Shown: positions 1 to 8,989, counted from the stretch's first letter. The stretch is 64,000 nt of DNA from Streptomyces sp. Je 1-79 (GCF_025195125.1 NZ_JAMGSL010000002.1:434001-498000); one strand, 5' to 3'. Translations and numbers: made by a program. Notes: a model not told the origin generated them from the letters alone.

Positions 1-1171
1 AGACCAGGGCGAGCGCGACGGTGATGCCGGGGACGGCGTGGCCCGCGTACGCGGCTTGTTCGAGCAGGTGGGCGAGGCGGCCCCGGTGGCGGGCGGCGAT
101 GACGCCGACCGGCAGGGCGAGCAGGGTGGTGAGGGCGGCGCCCGCGGCGGCGACGCCGAGGGTGGTGAGCGCGGTACCGGTGAGCGTGGCCGGGTCCCAG
201 GTCGCGGAGGAGCCGACTGCGAGCCAGTAGCCGAGCGTGGCGAGCGGGAAGCCGACGGCCGCGGCGACGACGGCTCCGCACCAGGAGAGGGCGACCGGCC
301 TGAGCCGGCCCAGGGCGGCAGGAAGGGCCCGCCGAGCGGTGCCCGTGCCGGTACGGGCGTAGTCGGCGCGGCCTCGGGTGCGGGTCTCGGCGGTGACGAG
401 CAGCACGGTCATGAGGACCAGGACCGCGCTGAGCGCGGCGGCGGGCGTGCGGTCGAAGCTGGCCCGGTAGGAGGTGTAGATGCCCCGGGTGAAGGTGTCG
501 TACCGCATGAGGGACACGGCGCCGAAGTCGGAGAGCACGTACAGCGCGACGAGGAGTCCGCCGCCGGCCGCGGCGGGTCGCAACTGCGGCAGGGTGACGC
601 GGAGGAAGGTGCGGAAGGGGCCGTGGCCGAGGGAGCGGGCGACCTCCTCGTGTCCGGGGTCGGTGCCCCGCAGGGCGGCGGCGACCGGCAGGTACACGTA
701 CGGGAAGCTCACGAGGGTGAGCGCCAGTGCCGATCCGGTGAAGCCGGCGAGTGAGGGAGCGGCGGAGAGCCAGGCGAAGGCGGCGACGTAACTCGGCACG
801 GCGAGCGGCAGGGTGACGAGAACGGACCAGGCGCGGGCGCCCGGCAGGGCCGTGCGGACGGTGAGCCAGGCGAGGGACACGCCGATCACCGTGCTGGCCG
901 CGACGACCGCGGCGGTGAGACCGAGGCTGTGCAGCAGGAGTTCGCCGGTGCGCTCGTCGGCGATGACGTCCCAGGCGTAGGCGGGGCCGTGTTCCAGGGC
1001 GCGGACGGCGAGATAGCCGAGGGGCAGCACGGCCAGGGCGGCGGCGAGCACGGCGGGCACGATCAGCACCCAGGAGGGCCGGGAACCGGCGCGCCGCCGC
1101 CCGGCGGGTGCGGGAGCACCCGCCGGGCGGCGGTCGCGACGGGCCGGGGCGGAGAGCTCCGGTGAGGTCAC
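1..1171 (-). CDS. Iron(III) ABC transporter permease, partial (C-terminus beyond left edge)
   Basis: Reading the minus strand from a GTG at 1171 gives an open frame to the window edge (390 codons). After a Pro/Ala/Arg-rich cytoplasmic N-terminus of about 35 residues there are repeated hydrophobic segments and a transporter permease loop with the order E-(V/A)-A-R-S-L-G near residue 180, which docks the ATPase. A second permease half begins towards the edge, as in the fused SfuB/FbpB type of ferric-iron permeases. The start lies one base past the stop of the binding-protein gene, so the two are translationally linked and share the iron-box promoter upstream of 2192. The ATPase gene probably follows beyond position 1. 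Confidence is high for the family; the metal is inferred from the partner and the iron box. Confidence 0.85.
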   Translation of the reverse strand, partial: MTSPELSAPARRDRRPAGAPAPAGRRRAGSRPSWVLIVPAVLAAALAVLPLGYLAVRALEHGPAYAWDVIADERTGELLLHSLGLTAAVVAASTVIGVSLAWLTVRTALPGARAWSVLVTLPLAVPSYVAAFAWLSAAPSLAGFTGSALALTLVSFPYVYLPVAAALRGTDPGHEEVARSLGHGPFRTFLRVTLPQLRPAAAGGGLLVALYVLSDFGAVSLMRYDTFTRGIYTSYRASFDRTPAAALSAVLVLMTVLLVTAETRTRGRADYARTGTGTARRALPAALGRLRPVALSWCGAVVAAAVGFPLATLGYWLAVGSSATWDPATLTGTALTTLGVAAAGAALTTLLALPVGVIAARHRGRLAHLLEQAAYAGHAVPGITVALALV

Positions 1172-1172
1172 G

Positions 1173-2192
1173 TCAGACCAGTCCGGCTTCCTGGAGCATG
1201 GCCAGGGTTTCCTTCAGGGAGTCGAGCTTGCCGAGGTCGATCTTCGGCGGCTGGAGGGTCTCCAGTGGAGGTACGCCCTCGGCGGTCTTCACGCCGGCGG
1301 CCAGCGGGTACTCCTTGGTCTCTTCGGCGAAGTACGTCTGGGACTCGACGGAGAGCAGGTAGTCGACGGCCTTCTGCGCGTACGCGGCCTGCTTCTCGTC
1401 GGCGCCCTTGAGTATGCCGACGCCGGAGACGTTGACGAGGCCGCCCGGGTCGCCCTTGGGCAGGTAGTGGATCTTGGCCTTCATCTTGTCGGCGCCCTTC
1501 TCCGCCGCCTGCTCGTACCAGTAGTAGTGGTTGAGCAGGCCGAGGGAGACCTCGCCCTTGTCGACGGCTTCGAGGACCTTGAGGTTGCCCTCGTACACCT
1601 TGGGCTCGTTGGCCTTGAGGCCCTTGAGCCAGGTGCGGGTGGCCTCGTCGCCCTCCAGGACGCGCATGCCGGTGACGAACGCCTGGAAGGAGGCGTTGGT
1701 CGGCACGAAGCCGATCTTGCCCTTCCACTCGGGCTTGACCAGCTCGTGGACGCTGCTCGGCGGCGTGGGGACCTGATCGGGGTTGTACCCGAGGACGCGC
1801 ACGCGACCGCTGACACCGGTCCAGTCACCGCCCGACCCGCGGTAGGCGGTGTCGACCTTGTCGAGGGTGGCCTTCGGGAGCGGCGCGAGGCGCTGCTCCT
1901 TGGAGAGCGCGCCGAGGGCTCCGGCGTCCTGGGAGAGGAAGAGGCCGGCCTCGGTCTTGTCCCCCTCCTCCAGGAGCTGGGCGGAGAGCTCGGCGCTGTC
2001 GCCGTAGCGGACCTCGACGTTGGTGCCGAGGTGCTTCTCCAGCTTCTCGATGAGCGGCTTCACGAGGTTCTCGTTGCGGCCGGAGTAGATGACCAGGCCG
2101 GCGGGCTCGTCGCTGCCGCACGCGGCGAGCACGGGGGTGAGCAGGGCGGCCGCGGCGAGTGCGGTCAGGGTGCGGGCCAAGGGGCGGCGCAT
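1173..2192 (-). CDS. Iron ABC transporter substrate-binding lipoprotein (FbpA/FutA type)
   Basis: 339 residues. The N-terminus has an Arg-rich start, a hydrophobic stretch and a lipobox L-A-A-C with Cys25, so it should be a membrane-anchored extracytoplasmic lipoprotein. The mature protein begins with the strand L-V-I-Y-S-G-R, typical of class II ferric-binding proteins. Later tyrosine-rich segments (around N-H-Y-Y-W-Y) fit the tyrosine ligands used by FbpA/FutA proteins to hold Fe(III). It is the first gene of the iron-uptake operon, followed directly by the permease. A 19-bp palindrome 56 bp upstream of the start matches the DmdR1/IdeR iron-box consensus, so repression by Fe(II)-loaded DmdR is expected. 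Alternative ligands such as iron-citrate or thiamine are less likely given the operator. Confidence 0.88.
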   Translation of the reverse strand: MRRPLARTLTALAAAALLTPVLAACGSDEPAGLVIYSGRNENLVKPLIEKLEKHLGTNVEVRYGDSAELSAQLLEEGDKTEAGLFLSQDAGALGALSKEQRLAPLPKATLDKVDTAYRGSGGDWTGVSGRVRVLGYNPDQVPTPPSSVHELVKPEWKGKIGFVPTNASFQAFVTGMRVLEGDEATRTWLKGLKANEPKVYEGNLKVLEAVDKGEVSLGLLNHYYWYEQAAEKGADKMKAKIHYLPKGDPGGLVNVSGVGILKGADEKQAAYAQKAVDYLLSVESQTYFAEETKEYPLAAGVKTAEGVPPLETLQPPKIDLGKLDSLKETLAMLQEAGLV

Positions 2193-2247
2193 GTGGGTGG
2201 AGCCTTCCTGCGTGAACTACCGGGAGAACCTGTGAATAGGGCATTGA

Positions 2248-2266
2248 TAAGGTAAAGCTAACCTAA
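2248..2266. promoter_or_regulatory. Iron box (DmdR1/IdeR-type operator) for the iron ABC operon
   Basis: The sequence TAAGGTAAAGCTAACCTAA matches the actinobacterial iron-box consensus TTAGGTTAGGCTAACCTAA at 16 of 19 positions by my count. It lies 56 bp upstream of the binding-protein start on the minus strand and about 100 bp upstream of the divergent adenylation gene. The consensus is recalled from the IdeR/DmdR1/DtxR family. Confidence 0.85.
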
Positions 2267-2336
2267 GGGTCAAGTCAGGAAGTGATAACAACCTGGCCGC
2301 GAATGAACATCCGGAGACCCCTCCCCCTCTTCTCGA

Positions 2337-2355
2337 TAAGGAAAGCCTTACCTAC
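2337..2355. promoter_or_regulatory. Second, weaker iron box next to the adenylation-protein start
   Basis: TAAGGAAAGCCTTACCTAC matches the iron-box consensus at about 13 of 19 positions and keeps the outer AAGG/CCTA halves. It ends 10 bp before the GTG start of the plus-strand gene at 2365, so repressor bound here would cover its promoter or ribosome binding region. With the first box it suggests that both divergent units are iron-repressed. Confidence 0.65.
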
Positions 2356-2364
2356 GATGCGCCC

Positions 2365-5007
2365 GTGACCCTGCTCCCCGCCCCGCCCGTCGGTGGCCAC
2401 GCCCTCCCCCTCGCCCGGGCCCTCGCGCTCCACGGCGACCGCTCCGCCCTCGTGACCGCCGACGCCGAGATCTCGTACCGCGAACTGGCCGGGCGAGTCG
2501 AGGAGACGGCGCGGCGCCTCGGTCCGGGGCGGCGGCTGATCCTTCTGCCCGGCGCCAACACGGTCGAAGCACTTGTCGTCCACCTGGCCGCGCTCTCGGC
2601 CGGCCATCCCCTGCTGCTCGTGTCCGGCGACCACCCCGAGGCGGCGGATTCCCTGATCGCCGCCTACGACCCCGACGTCGTCGTCCACCCCGAGGACGGC
2701 GAGGAATGGCGCATCGAGGAGCGCAGGCCCGGCACCGCCCACGTCCTCCACCCCGACCTCGCGCTGCTGCTCAGCACCTCCGGCTCCACCGGCTCCCCCA
2801 AGCTCGTCCGGCTCTCCTACGAGAACCTGCAGGCCAACGCCGAGTCGATCGCCACCTACCTCGGCATCCGCGACACCGACCGCGCCGCGACGACCCTGCC
2901 GATGCACTACTGCTACGGCCTGTCCGTGATCCACAGCCATCTGCTGCGCGGCGCCGGCCTCGTCCTCACCGGCCTCTCGGTGGCCGACACCTGCTTCTGG
3001 GACCTCTTCCGCGCCGCCGGAGGCACGGCCATCGCCGGCGTCCCGTACACCTTCGACCTGCTCGACCGGGTCGGCTTCGCCGAGATGGATCTCCCCCACC
3101 TGCGGTACGTCACCCAGGCCGGCGGCCGCCTCGCTCCCGACCGGGTCAAGCACTATGCCGAATTGGGCGCTCGGCGCGGCTGGGACCTCTTCGTCATGTA
3201 CGGCCAGACCGAGGCGACCGCGCGCATGGCCTACCTGCCGCCCGCGCTCGCGACCGAACGCCCCGGGGCGATCGGCGTCCCGGTGCCCGGTGGCTCGTTC
3301 TCCCTCGAACCCGTCGACGAGTCACCCGGCCAGGACGTCGGCGAGCTCGTCTACTCCGGCCCGAACGTCATGCTCGGTTACGCCCACACCCCCGACGACC
3401 TCGCCCTCGGCCGTACGGTCGACGTCCTGCACACCGGCGACCTCGCCCGACGCGCCGACGACGGCCTGTACGAGATCGTCGGCCGGCGCAGCCGCTTCCT
3501 CAAGATCCTCGGCCTGCGCATCGACCCCGGACAGGTCGAGGCCCTGCTGGGACGACACGGCCTCGACGCCCTGGCCTCGGGCGACGACGAGAGCCTCACC
3601 GTCGCCGCCGTCGGCAGACCCGGCTGGGACCAGCGGCGGATCCGAAGACGGATCGTGGACGAATGCGGCCTGCCCGCCCGCGCCGTCCACGTCCATCTAC
3701 TGCCCGAACTCCCCCGCCTGCCCACCGGCAAGCCCGACTACCAGGCCGTACGCGCTCTTCGCGGCCCCGCCGAGGTGTCCCTGCCGGGCGCGGACGGAAC
3801 CCCTGATGACCTGTGCGCGCTCTACGCACGGATCCTGGACCGCCCGGACGTGACGCCCGACGGCTCGTTCGTGTCCCTCGGCGGCGACTCCCTGTCGTAC
3901 GTCGAGATGTCACTCCACCTCGAACAGCTCCTCGGCCGACTGCCGTCGAACTGGCACACGACTCCCATCCGTGAGCTGGAGCGGCGTGAGGCACCCGCCC
4001 CGTGCGGCCGGCGGCGGCTTCGGACCGTGGAGACCGGTGTCGTCCTTCGCGCGGTGGCCATCGTGTGCGTCGTCGGCTCGCACATCCGCCTCTTCGAGCT
4101 CCGCGGCGGAGCCCATCTGCTGCTCGCCGTCGCCGGCTACAACTTCGCCCGCTTCCTGCTCGCCTCTCCCGAACGCCGCGAGCGGACGCGCCGGACGGCA
4201 CGCGGCATCGCGCGGATCGCCGTCCCCACCATGGTTTGGACCGCCTTCGCGCTCCTCGTCGACGACGACTACGACCTGTCCAATCTCTTCCTCCTGCACA
4301 ACGCGCTCTGGCCCGAGGACATGGGCACCGGGATCCACCTCTGGTTCGTCGAGGCCCTCGTCTACATCCTGCTGGCGGTGATGGCGCTACTCGCCCTCGC
4401 CCCGGTGCACCGCCTGGAGCGCCGCTTCCCGTACGGGCTGCCGGTCGCCCTCATCGGCCTCGGGCTGCTCACCCGCTACGAACTCGCGGGGCTGCCGGAC
4501 CGCGCCCAGATCACCGACGCGGTCACCGTCTTCTGGCTCTTCGCCCTGGGCTGGGCCGCTGCCCGGTCCCGCACCGTGCCGCACAGGCTCCTCGTGACGG
4601 TCGCCGCGCTGAGCACCGTCCCGGGCTTCTTCCCCGGCGAGCCGCGCCGGGAGCTGTTCGTCATGGTCGGCTTCGTCCTGCTGGTCTGGTTCCCCACCCT
4701 GCCGAGCACCCACCGGCTCAACCAGCTGGCCGGCCTGCTCGCCGGCAGCTCGCTCGCCATCTACCTGACGCACTGGCAGATCTATCCGGTCTTCGACGGG
4801 CTGTCGAAGCACCTGGCCCTCGTCGTGTCCCTGGCCTTCGGCATCGGATACGCGGCCGGCGTCAGCCGGCTCACCCACCGTGTGTCGGCGATGCGCACCG
4901 CCCGGAGGCGCCCGGCGTGCCCCGGCCGCGCGAAGCGGTCGGGACACGCCCGTCCGGCCCTCAGGTCAGGGTGGTCCCCCGTGAGCCGGGCGAGGCCCTT
5001 GCCGTAG
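2365..5007 (+). CDS. Adenylation / carrier / membrane acyltransferase fusion protein
   Basis: 880 residues in three parts. (1) AMP-forming adenylation domain, about 1-450: core motif A3 (S-T-S-G-S-T-G-S-P-K near 136), Y-G-Q-T-E-A, H-T-G-D-L, G-R-R-S-R-F-L-K-I, and the catalytic lysine in T-G-K-P-D-Y. (2) Phosphopantetheine carrier, about 465-540, with the attachment serine in L-G-G-D-S-L near residue 509. (3) Residues about 553-850: an acyltransferase-3-like integral membrane domain with roughly ten hydrophobic helices, starting with V-V-G-S-H. The enzyme could activate an acid, hold it as a thioester and pass it to an acceptor at the membrane. The GTG start sits 10 bp behind an iron box, and the gene diverges from an iron-uptake operon. 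Substrate and acceptor are unknown; a siderophore-tailoring or siderophore-lipid role is an inference from context only. Confidence 0.75.
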   Translation: MTLLPAPPVGGHALPLARALALHGDRSALVTADAEISYRELAGRVEETARRLGPGRRLILLPGANTVEALVVHLAALSAGHPLLLVSGDHPEAADSLIAAYDPDVVVHPEDGEEWRIEERRPGTAHVLHPDLALLLSTSGSTGSPKLVRLSYENLQANAESIATYLGIRDTDRAATTLPMHYCYGLSVIHSHLLRGAGLVLTGLSVADTCFWDLFRAAGGTAIAGVPYTFDLLDRVGFAEMDLPHLRYVTQAGGRLAPDRVKHYAELGARRGWDLFVMYGQTEATARMAYLPPALATERPGAIGVPVPGGSFSLEPVDESPGQDVGELVYSGPNVMLGYAHTPDDLALGRTVDVLHTGDLARRADDGLYEIVGRRSRFLKILGLRIDPGQVEALLGRHGLDALASGDDESLTVAAVGRPGWDQRRIRRRIVDECGLPARAVHVHLLPELPRLPTGKPDYQAVRALRGPAEVSLPGADGTPDDLCALYARILDRPDVTPDGSFVSLGGDSLSYVEMSLHLEQLLGRLPSNWHTTPIRELERREAPAPCGRRRLRTVETGVVLRAVAIVCVVGSHIRLFELRGGAHLLLAVAGYNFARFLLASPERRERTRRTARGIARIAVPTMVWTAFALLVDDDYDLSNLFLLHNALWPEDMGTGIHLWFVEALVYILLAVMALLALAPVHRLERRFPYGLPVALIGLGLLTRYELAGLPDRAQITDAVTVFWLFALGWAAARSRTVPHRLLVTVAALSTVPGFFPGEPRRELFVMVGFVLLVWFPTLPSTHRLNQLAGLLAGSSLAIYLTHWQIYPVFDGLSKHLALVVSLAFGIGYAAGVSRLTHRVSAMRTARRRPACPGRAKRSGHARPALRSGWSPVSRARPLP

Positions 5008-5325
5008 TGGACCAGTCGAACCGTGCGGGGGTGGCGCTCGTAGCGGCGGTCGAGACGGCGGTAGCGGTCAGCCAGGACACGACCACGCGATCACCCACCG
5101 GCGGCGCCCAGGCTCCCTCCGACCGCGTCACGAGGGCGAACCGGAGACGGCCAGCCCCCCGACCGACACCCTCGAACCACGCATGACGACTCATCAGAAA
5201 CCGCGCCGTCCGTGCGTCAAACGTGCGTCACGTGTGTCACGTGCGTCGAATATGCGTCAAGACAACGCACCTAACGCACGTAACGCCCCATCACGCCCAC
5301 TCGGAGAAACAGCAGGTCAGAGCCC
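5008..5325. other. Intergenic region without a convincing gene
   Basis: 318 bp between the adenylation-protein stop and the methyltransferase stop (convergent). A 77-codon minus-strand frame (4961-5194) crosses it but has no recognisable fold and overlaps the fusion-protein end. The only clear structure is the TGCGTCA repeat cluster at 5211-5286. Confidence 0.6.
5211..5286. repeat. Cluster of GTGCGTCA direct and inverted repeats
   Basis: Copies of (G/A)TGYGTCR start at 5212, 5223, 5232, 5241 and 5252 (spacing 9-11 bp, about one helical turn). They are followed by reverse-complement copies of TGCGTTA at about 5265, 5273 and 5281. This phased arrangement resembles a multi-site protein-binding region more than a simple terminator. 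It lies between two convergent genes, so no adjacent promoter explains it. Confidence 0.7.
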
Positions 5326-6645
5326 CTACTTCACCGGCTCAAGAATCGCCACGCACTCGACATGATGCGTCATCGGGAACAGGTCGAACGCCCGCAGTGT
5401 CCGGACCCGGTAGCCGCCCTCCTTGAAGTACGCGATGTCGCGGGCCAGGGCCGCCGGGTCGCAGGCCACGTAGGCGATCCTTCGTGCGCCCAGGCCCGCC
5501 AGGTGCTTGACCGTCTGCTTGCCGGCGCCCGCGCGGGGCGGGTCCAGGACGATGAGGTCGACCTCCGTGATGCGGGTGCGCGGGAGGACCGTCTCCACCT
5601 TGCCCTGCTCGATGCGCACGCGGTCGTAGGCCTCGAGGTTGTGGCGGGCGTCCTCGACCGCGCGCTTGCCCGACTCGATGCCCAGGACCGCGCCCTGGTC
5701 GCCCACGCGGTCGGCGATCGCGCCGGCGAAGAGGCCGACGCCGCAGTAGAGGTCCAGGGCCGTGTCGCCCTTACGGGGCATCAGGCCCTGCATGACCGCG
5801 AGGACCAGCGTCTGGGCCGCCTTCGGGTGGACCTGCCAGAAGCCGCCGTTGCCGACGCGGTACGTGCGGTCGTCGGCGCGCTCGCGGACGAAGGGGCGGC
5901 CGTGCACGCGGTGGACGCCGCCGTCCTTCTCGTCGACGCGGAGGACCGAGACCGGCTTGTCCAGCTCGACCAGCGGGAGGCGGGCGCCCGGACGAGGAGT
6001 GAGGATGACCTGGCGGTCGCCCGAACCCGAGGCGGCGATCGCCTCGACCGAGGCCATGCCCTCCCAGGTCCGCTTCTCGATGCCGAGCTCCGAAACGCCC
6101 TCGGCCGCGATCATGCAGCGGTCGATCACCTCCACCTCGTGCGAGCGGTGCTTGCGCAGGCCCGCGTGGCCCTCGGTGTCCACGGCGTACTGGACGCGGG
6201 TGCGCCACTGCGGGACCTCGCCCGCCGGGAGCTTGTCGCCCTCGGCCGGCATCACGGTGCCGTCCCAGCCGGCCTCCTCGGGCGTGAGCCCGGCCAGCCG
6301 CTGGAGCTGCTCGGCGACGACCTCGCCCTTGAGGCGGCGCTGGGCGCCCGGCTTGGCGTGCTGCCAGTCGCAGCCGCCGCACCTGCCCGGGCCCGCGAAC
6401 GGGCAGGGCGCCTCCACCCGGTCCTTCGAGGCGTCCAGGATCGTGACCGCGTCCGCGCGCAGGTAGCGGGACGTCTCGTCGCCCTCGGTCACCTTCGCGA
6501 CCACCCGCTCGCCCGGCAGGGCGTGCCGGACGAAGAGGACGCGGCCCTCCTCCGTACGAGCGATGCAGTGGCCGCCGTGCGCCACCGGCCCGACCTCGAC
6601 CTCGTACTCTTCCCCGACCAACGAAGAAACAGGTGCGTTCTGCAT
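5326..6645 (-). CDS. Class I SAM-dependent RNA methyltransferase, TrmA/RlmD (RumA) family
   Basis: 439 residues. The N-terminal 60 residues form a TRAM RNA-binding domain (G-E-x-Y-E-V-E-V-G-P-V-A-H-G-G-x-x-I-A). An iron-sulfur type cysteine group follows (C-P-F...R-C-G-G-C-D-W-Q-H). The C-terminal Rossmann domain has the SAM motif L-D-L-Y-C-G-V-G, then D-P-P-R-A-G, and the catalytic region Y-V-A-C-D-P-A-A-L-A-R-D. Family members make 5-methyluridine in 23S rRNA or tRNA. The catalytic segment reads C-D-P rather than the commoner C-N-P, as often seen in actinobacteria. It lies downstream of the KimA-like permease but is separated from it by a strong hairpin (6673-6700), so it probably has its own promoter. 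The exact RNA target is not known. Confidence 0.88.
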   Translation of the reverse strand: MQNAPVSSLVGEEYEVEVGPVAHGGHCIARTEEGRVLFVRHALPGERVVAKVTEGDETSRYLRADAVTILDASKDRVEAPCPFAGPGRCGGCDWQHAKPGAQRRLKGEVVAEQLQRLAGLTPEEAGWDGTVMPAEGDKLPAGEVPQWRTRVQYAVDTEGHAGLRKHRSHEVEVIDRCMIAAEGVSELGIEKRTWEGMASVEAIAASGSGDRQVILTPRPGARLPLVELDKPVSVLRVDEKDGGVHRVHGRPFVRERADDRTYRVGNGGFWQVHPKAAQTLVLAVMQGLMPRKGDTALDLYCGVGLFAGAIADRVGDQGAVLGIESGKRAVEDARHNLEAYDRVRIEQGKVETVLPRTRITEVDLIVLDPPRAGAGKQTVKHLAGLGARRIAYVACDPAALARDIAYFKEGGYRVRTLRAFDLFPMTHHVECVAILEPVK

Positions 6646-6672
6646 GACGGGGTGACTCCAGAGAAAGAGGGA

Positions 6673-6700
6673 GGTGGGCTGCCGCTAGCGGCAGCCCACC
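6673..6700 (-). terminator. Perfect palindrome terminator after the KimA-like gene
   Basis: The 14-base arms (GGTGGGCTGCCGCT and its complement) abut directly, giving a hairpin with a minimal loop 3 bp beyond the stop codon at 6704. There is no U-tract, as is usual in Streptomyces. Confidence 0.75.
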
Positions 6701-6703
6701 AGT

Positions 6704-8755
6704 CTACGTGCCCTTGCCGGTCGGTTCCTTCGCGCGCTTCTCGACCGGCCCGCGGCGCACCGAACCCGGCGCGTTCCAGTCCTGGCGCTTCCTCGCCCGC
6801 TTCCTCGCGGCCTCGGAGGACTGCAGCTGGTACGGGACGGACGTCACCATCACGCCGGGGGTGAAGAGCAGGCGGCCCTTGAGGCGCAGGGCGCTCTGGT
6901 TGTGCAGCAGGTGCTCGTACCAGTGGCCGACGACGTACTCGGGGATGTAGACCGAGACGGCGTCCCGCGGGCTCTCGCGGCGGATGTTCTTGACGTACTC
7001 GATCACCGGCCGGGTGATCTCGCGGTACGGCGAGTCGAGGATCTTGAGCGGTACGTTGATCCCGCGCCGCTCCCACTCCTCCCTGAGCGCCTTGGTCTCG
7101 GCCGGGTCGACGTTGACGCTCAGCGCCTCCAGCTCGTTCGCGTGCAGCAGCTTGGCGTAGGCGAGCGCCCGCAGCGTGGGCTTGTGCAGCTTGGAGACGA
7201 GGACGACGGAGCGGACCCGCGAGGGGCGGACGTACTCGTCGGGGCGTTCCTCCGCGGCGGCGATCTCGTCCGCGACCGAGTCGTAGTGGCGGCGGATCGC
7301 GGTCATCGTCCCGTAGAAGATGACCATGCCGAGCAGCGCGACCCACGCGCCGTGCGTGAACTTGGTGGCGAGGACGACGACCAGGACCAGGCCGGTGAAG
7401 AAGGCGCCGAAGGTGTTGATCGCGCGGGAGCGGATCATGTGGCGGCGCTTGGCCGGGTCCTTCTCGGTCCTCAGGTGCCGGTTCCAGTGCCGGACCATGC
7501 CGGTCTGGCTGAGGGTGAAGGAGACGAAGACGCCGACGATGTACAGCTGGATCAGCTTCGTCGAGTCGGCGCCGTAGACCCAGACGAGCAGGGCCGCGGC
7601 GCCGGCGAGGAGCACGATGCCGTTGGAGAAGGTGAGCCGGTCGCCGCGGGTGTGCAGCTGGCGCGGCAGGTACCGGTCCTGGGCGAGGATCGAGCCGAGG
7701 AGCGGGAAGCCGTTGTACGCCGTGTTGGCGGCCAGGAAGAGGACGAGCGCCGTGGCCGCGGCGAGGAGGACGAAGAAGAACGTTCCGTCGCCGAAGACGG
7801 CGGCGGCGACCTGGGAGATGACCGGGTCCTGGACGTAGCCCGGGCCGACCGGCACACCGTCCAGGAGCAGGTCCTGGGCGGGCTTCTCGGCCATCCGTAC
7901 GTCGGTGGCGAGGGCCAGGAAGATGATGCCGCAGAACATGGTGACGGCCAGCGCGCCCATCAGCGCGAGCGTGGTGGCGGCGTTCTTCGACTTGGGCTTG
8001 CGGAAGGCGGGGACGCCGTTGGAGATCGCCTCGACGCCGGTGAGGGCGGCACAGCCGGAGGAGAAGGCGCGCAGCAGCAGGAAGAACAGCGCGAAGCCGG
8101 CCAGGCCCTGGTGCTCGGGCTTGATCTCGAAGTCGGCGGTGGGGGCCTTCATGGTCTCGTCGAGGACGATCCCCTTGTAGGCGCCCCAGGCGATCATGAT
8201 GAAGACGCCGGCGACGAAGACGTACGTCGGGATGGCGAAGAGGCTGCCCGACTCCTTCACCCCGCGCAGGTTCATCAGCGTCAGCAGCACGATGACGCCG
8301 ACCGCGCAGAGGACCTTGTGCTCGACGACGAACGGGACGGCCGAGCCGAGGTTCTCGATCCCGGAGGAGATCGAGACGGCGACGGTCAGGACGTAGTCGA
8401 CGAGCAGGGCGCTGGCGACGGTCAGTCCGGCCTTCGGGCCGAGGTTGGTGTTGGCGACCTCGTAGTCGCCGCCGCCGCTCGGGTAGGCGTGGACGTTCTG
8501 GCGGTAGGAGGCGACGACCGTGAACATCAGGACGACGACGGCCAGCGCGATCCACGGGCTGAAGTGGTACGCCGACAGACCCGCGATCGACAGGACGAGC
8601 AGCACCTCACCGGGTGCGTACGCCACCGAGGACAGCGGGTCGGAGGCGAAGACGGGGAGGGCGATGCGCTTCGGGAGAAGGGTCTCTCCGAGCTTGTCGC
8701 TCCGCAGAGCCCGTCCGATCAAGATCCGTTTGGGCAGGTCGGTCAGTTTGGACAC
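6704..8755 (-). CDS. APC-superfamily permease, KimA-like potassium importer
   Basis: 683 residues from a GTG at 8755. The longer open frame upstream has no coding character. About twelve membrane helices occupy residues 35-480, followed by a cytosolic C-terminal domain of about 200 residues. From memory the sequence tracks Bacillus subtilis KimA closely: S-D-P-L-S-S-V-A-Y, Y-R-Q-N-V-H-A-Y-P-S-G-G-G, A-F-S-S-G-C-A-A-L-T-G-V-E-A-I-S-N, R-G-D-R-L-T-F-S-N-G-I and T-L-S-Q-T-G-M. KimA is a high-affinity K+/H+ symporter inhibited by c-di-AMP. Two RCK/TrkA-type nucleotide-binding proteins are divergently encoded immediately upstream and kdpDE lies 3 kb away, which supports K+ over amino acids. It would be annotated by most pipelines only as an amino acid permease. 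K+ specificity is inference. Confidence 0.8.
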   Translation of the reverse strand: MSKLTDLPKRILIGRALRSDKLGETLLPKRIALPVFASDPLSSVAYAPGEVLLVLSIAGLSAYHFSPWIALAVVVLMFTVVASYRQNVHAYPSGGGDYEVANTNLGPKAGLTVASALLVDYVLTVAVSISSGIENLGSAVPFVVEHKVLCAVGVIVLLTLMNLRGVKESGSLFAIPTYVFVAGVFIMIAWGAYKGIVLDETMKAPTADFEIKPEHQGLAGFALFFLLLRAFSSGCAALTGVEAISNGVPAFRKPKSKNAATTLALMGALAVTMFCGIIFLALATDVRMAEKPAQDLLLDGVPVGPGYVQDPVISQVAAAVFGDGTFFFVLLAAATALVLFLAANTAYNGFPLLGSILAQDRYLPRQLHTRGDRLTFSNGIVLLAGAAALLVWVYGADSTKLIQLYIVGVFVSFTLSQTGMVRHWNRHLRTEKDPAKRRHMIRSRAINTFGAFFTGLVLVVVLATKFTHGAWVALLGMVIFYGTMTAIRRHYDSVADEIAAAEERPDEYVRPSRVRSVVLVSKLHKPTLRALAYAKLLHANELEALSVNVDPAETKALREEWERRGINVPLKILDSPYREITRPVIEYVKNIRRESPRDAVSVYIPEYVVGHWYEHLLHNQSALRLKGRLLFTPGVMVTSVPYQLQSSEAARKRARKRQDWNAPGSVRRGPVEKRAKEPTGKGT

Positions 8756-8989
8756 GGAGAGGATCGTAAGCGTTCGAAAACAGCCATGCTCACCGCGACC
8801 CCCAATCCGCACGGAATCTCCCTGGCAGACACCTCGGATGCGGTCCCCTTCGGGGTTGCCGCATAAGCTCGGATCGGGCAGCACGGCAGGGCGCTGCCCG
8901 CCACGGCCCGGGCCAGTCGGGTGAGGAAAGTTGTGAGCAGGGTGTATTCGCAGGTCAGTAAGACGATCAGGAGTGCGGGGTAAGGGGAC

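Noticed and set aside
38..791. Plus-strand frames over the first 800 bp
   Set aside because: They are antisense to the permease, which has the expected hydrophobic helices and loop motif on the minus strand.
4961..5194. 77-codon minus-strand ORF
   Set aside because: No recognisable fold or supporting ribosome binding site; it overlaps the end of the fusion protein.
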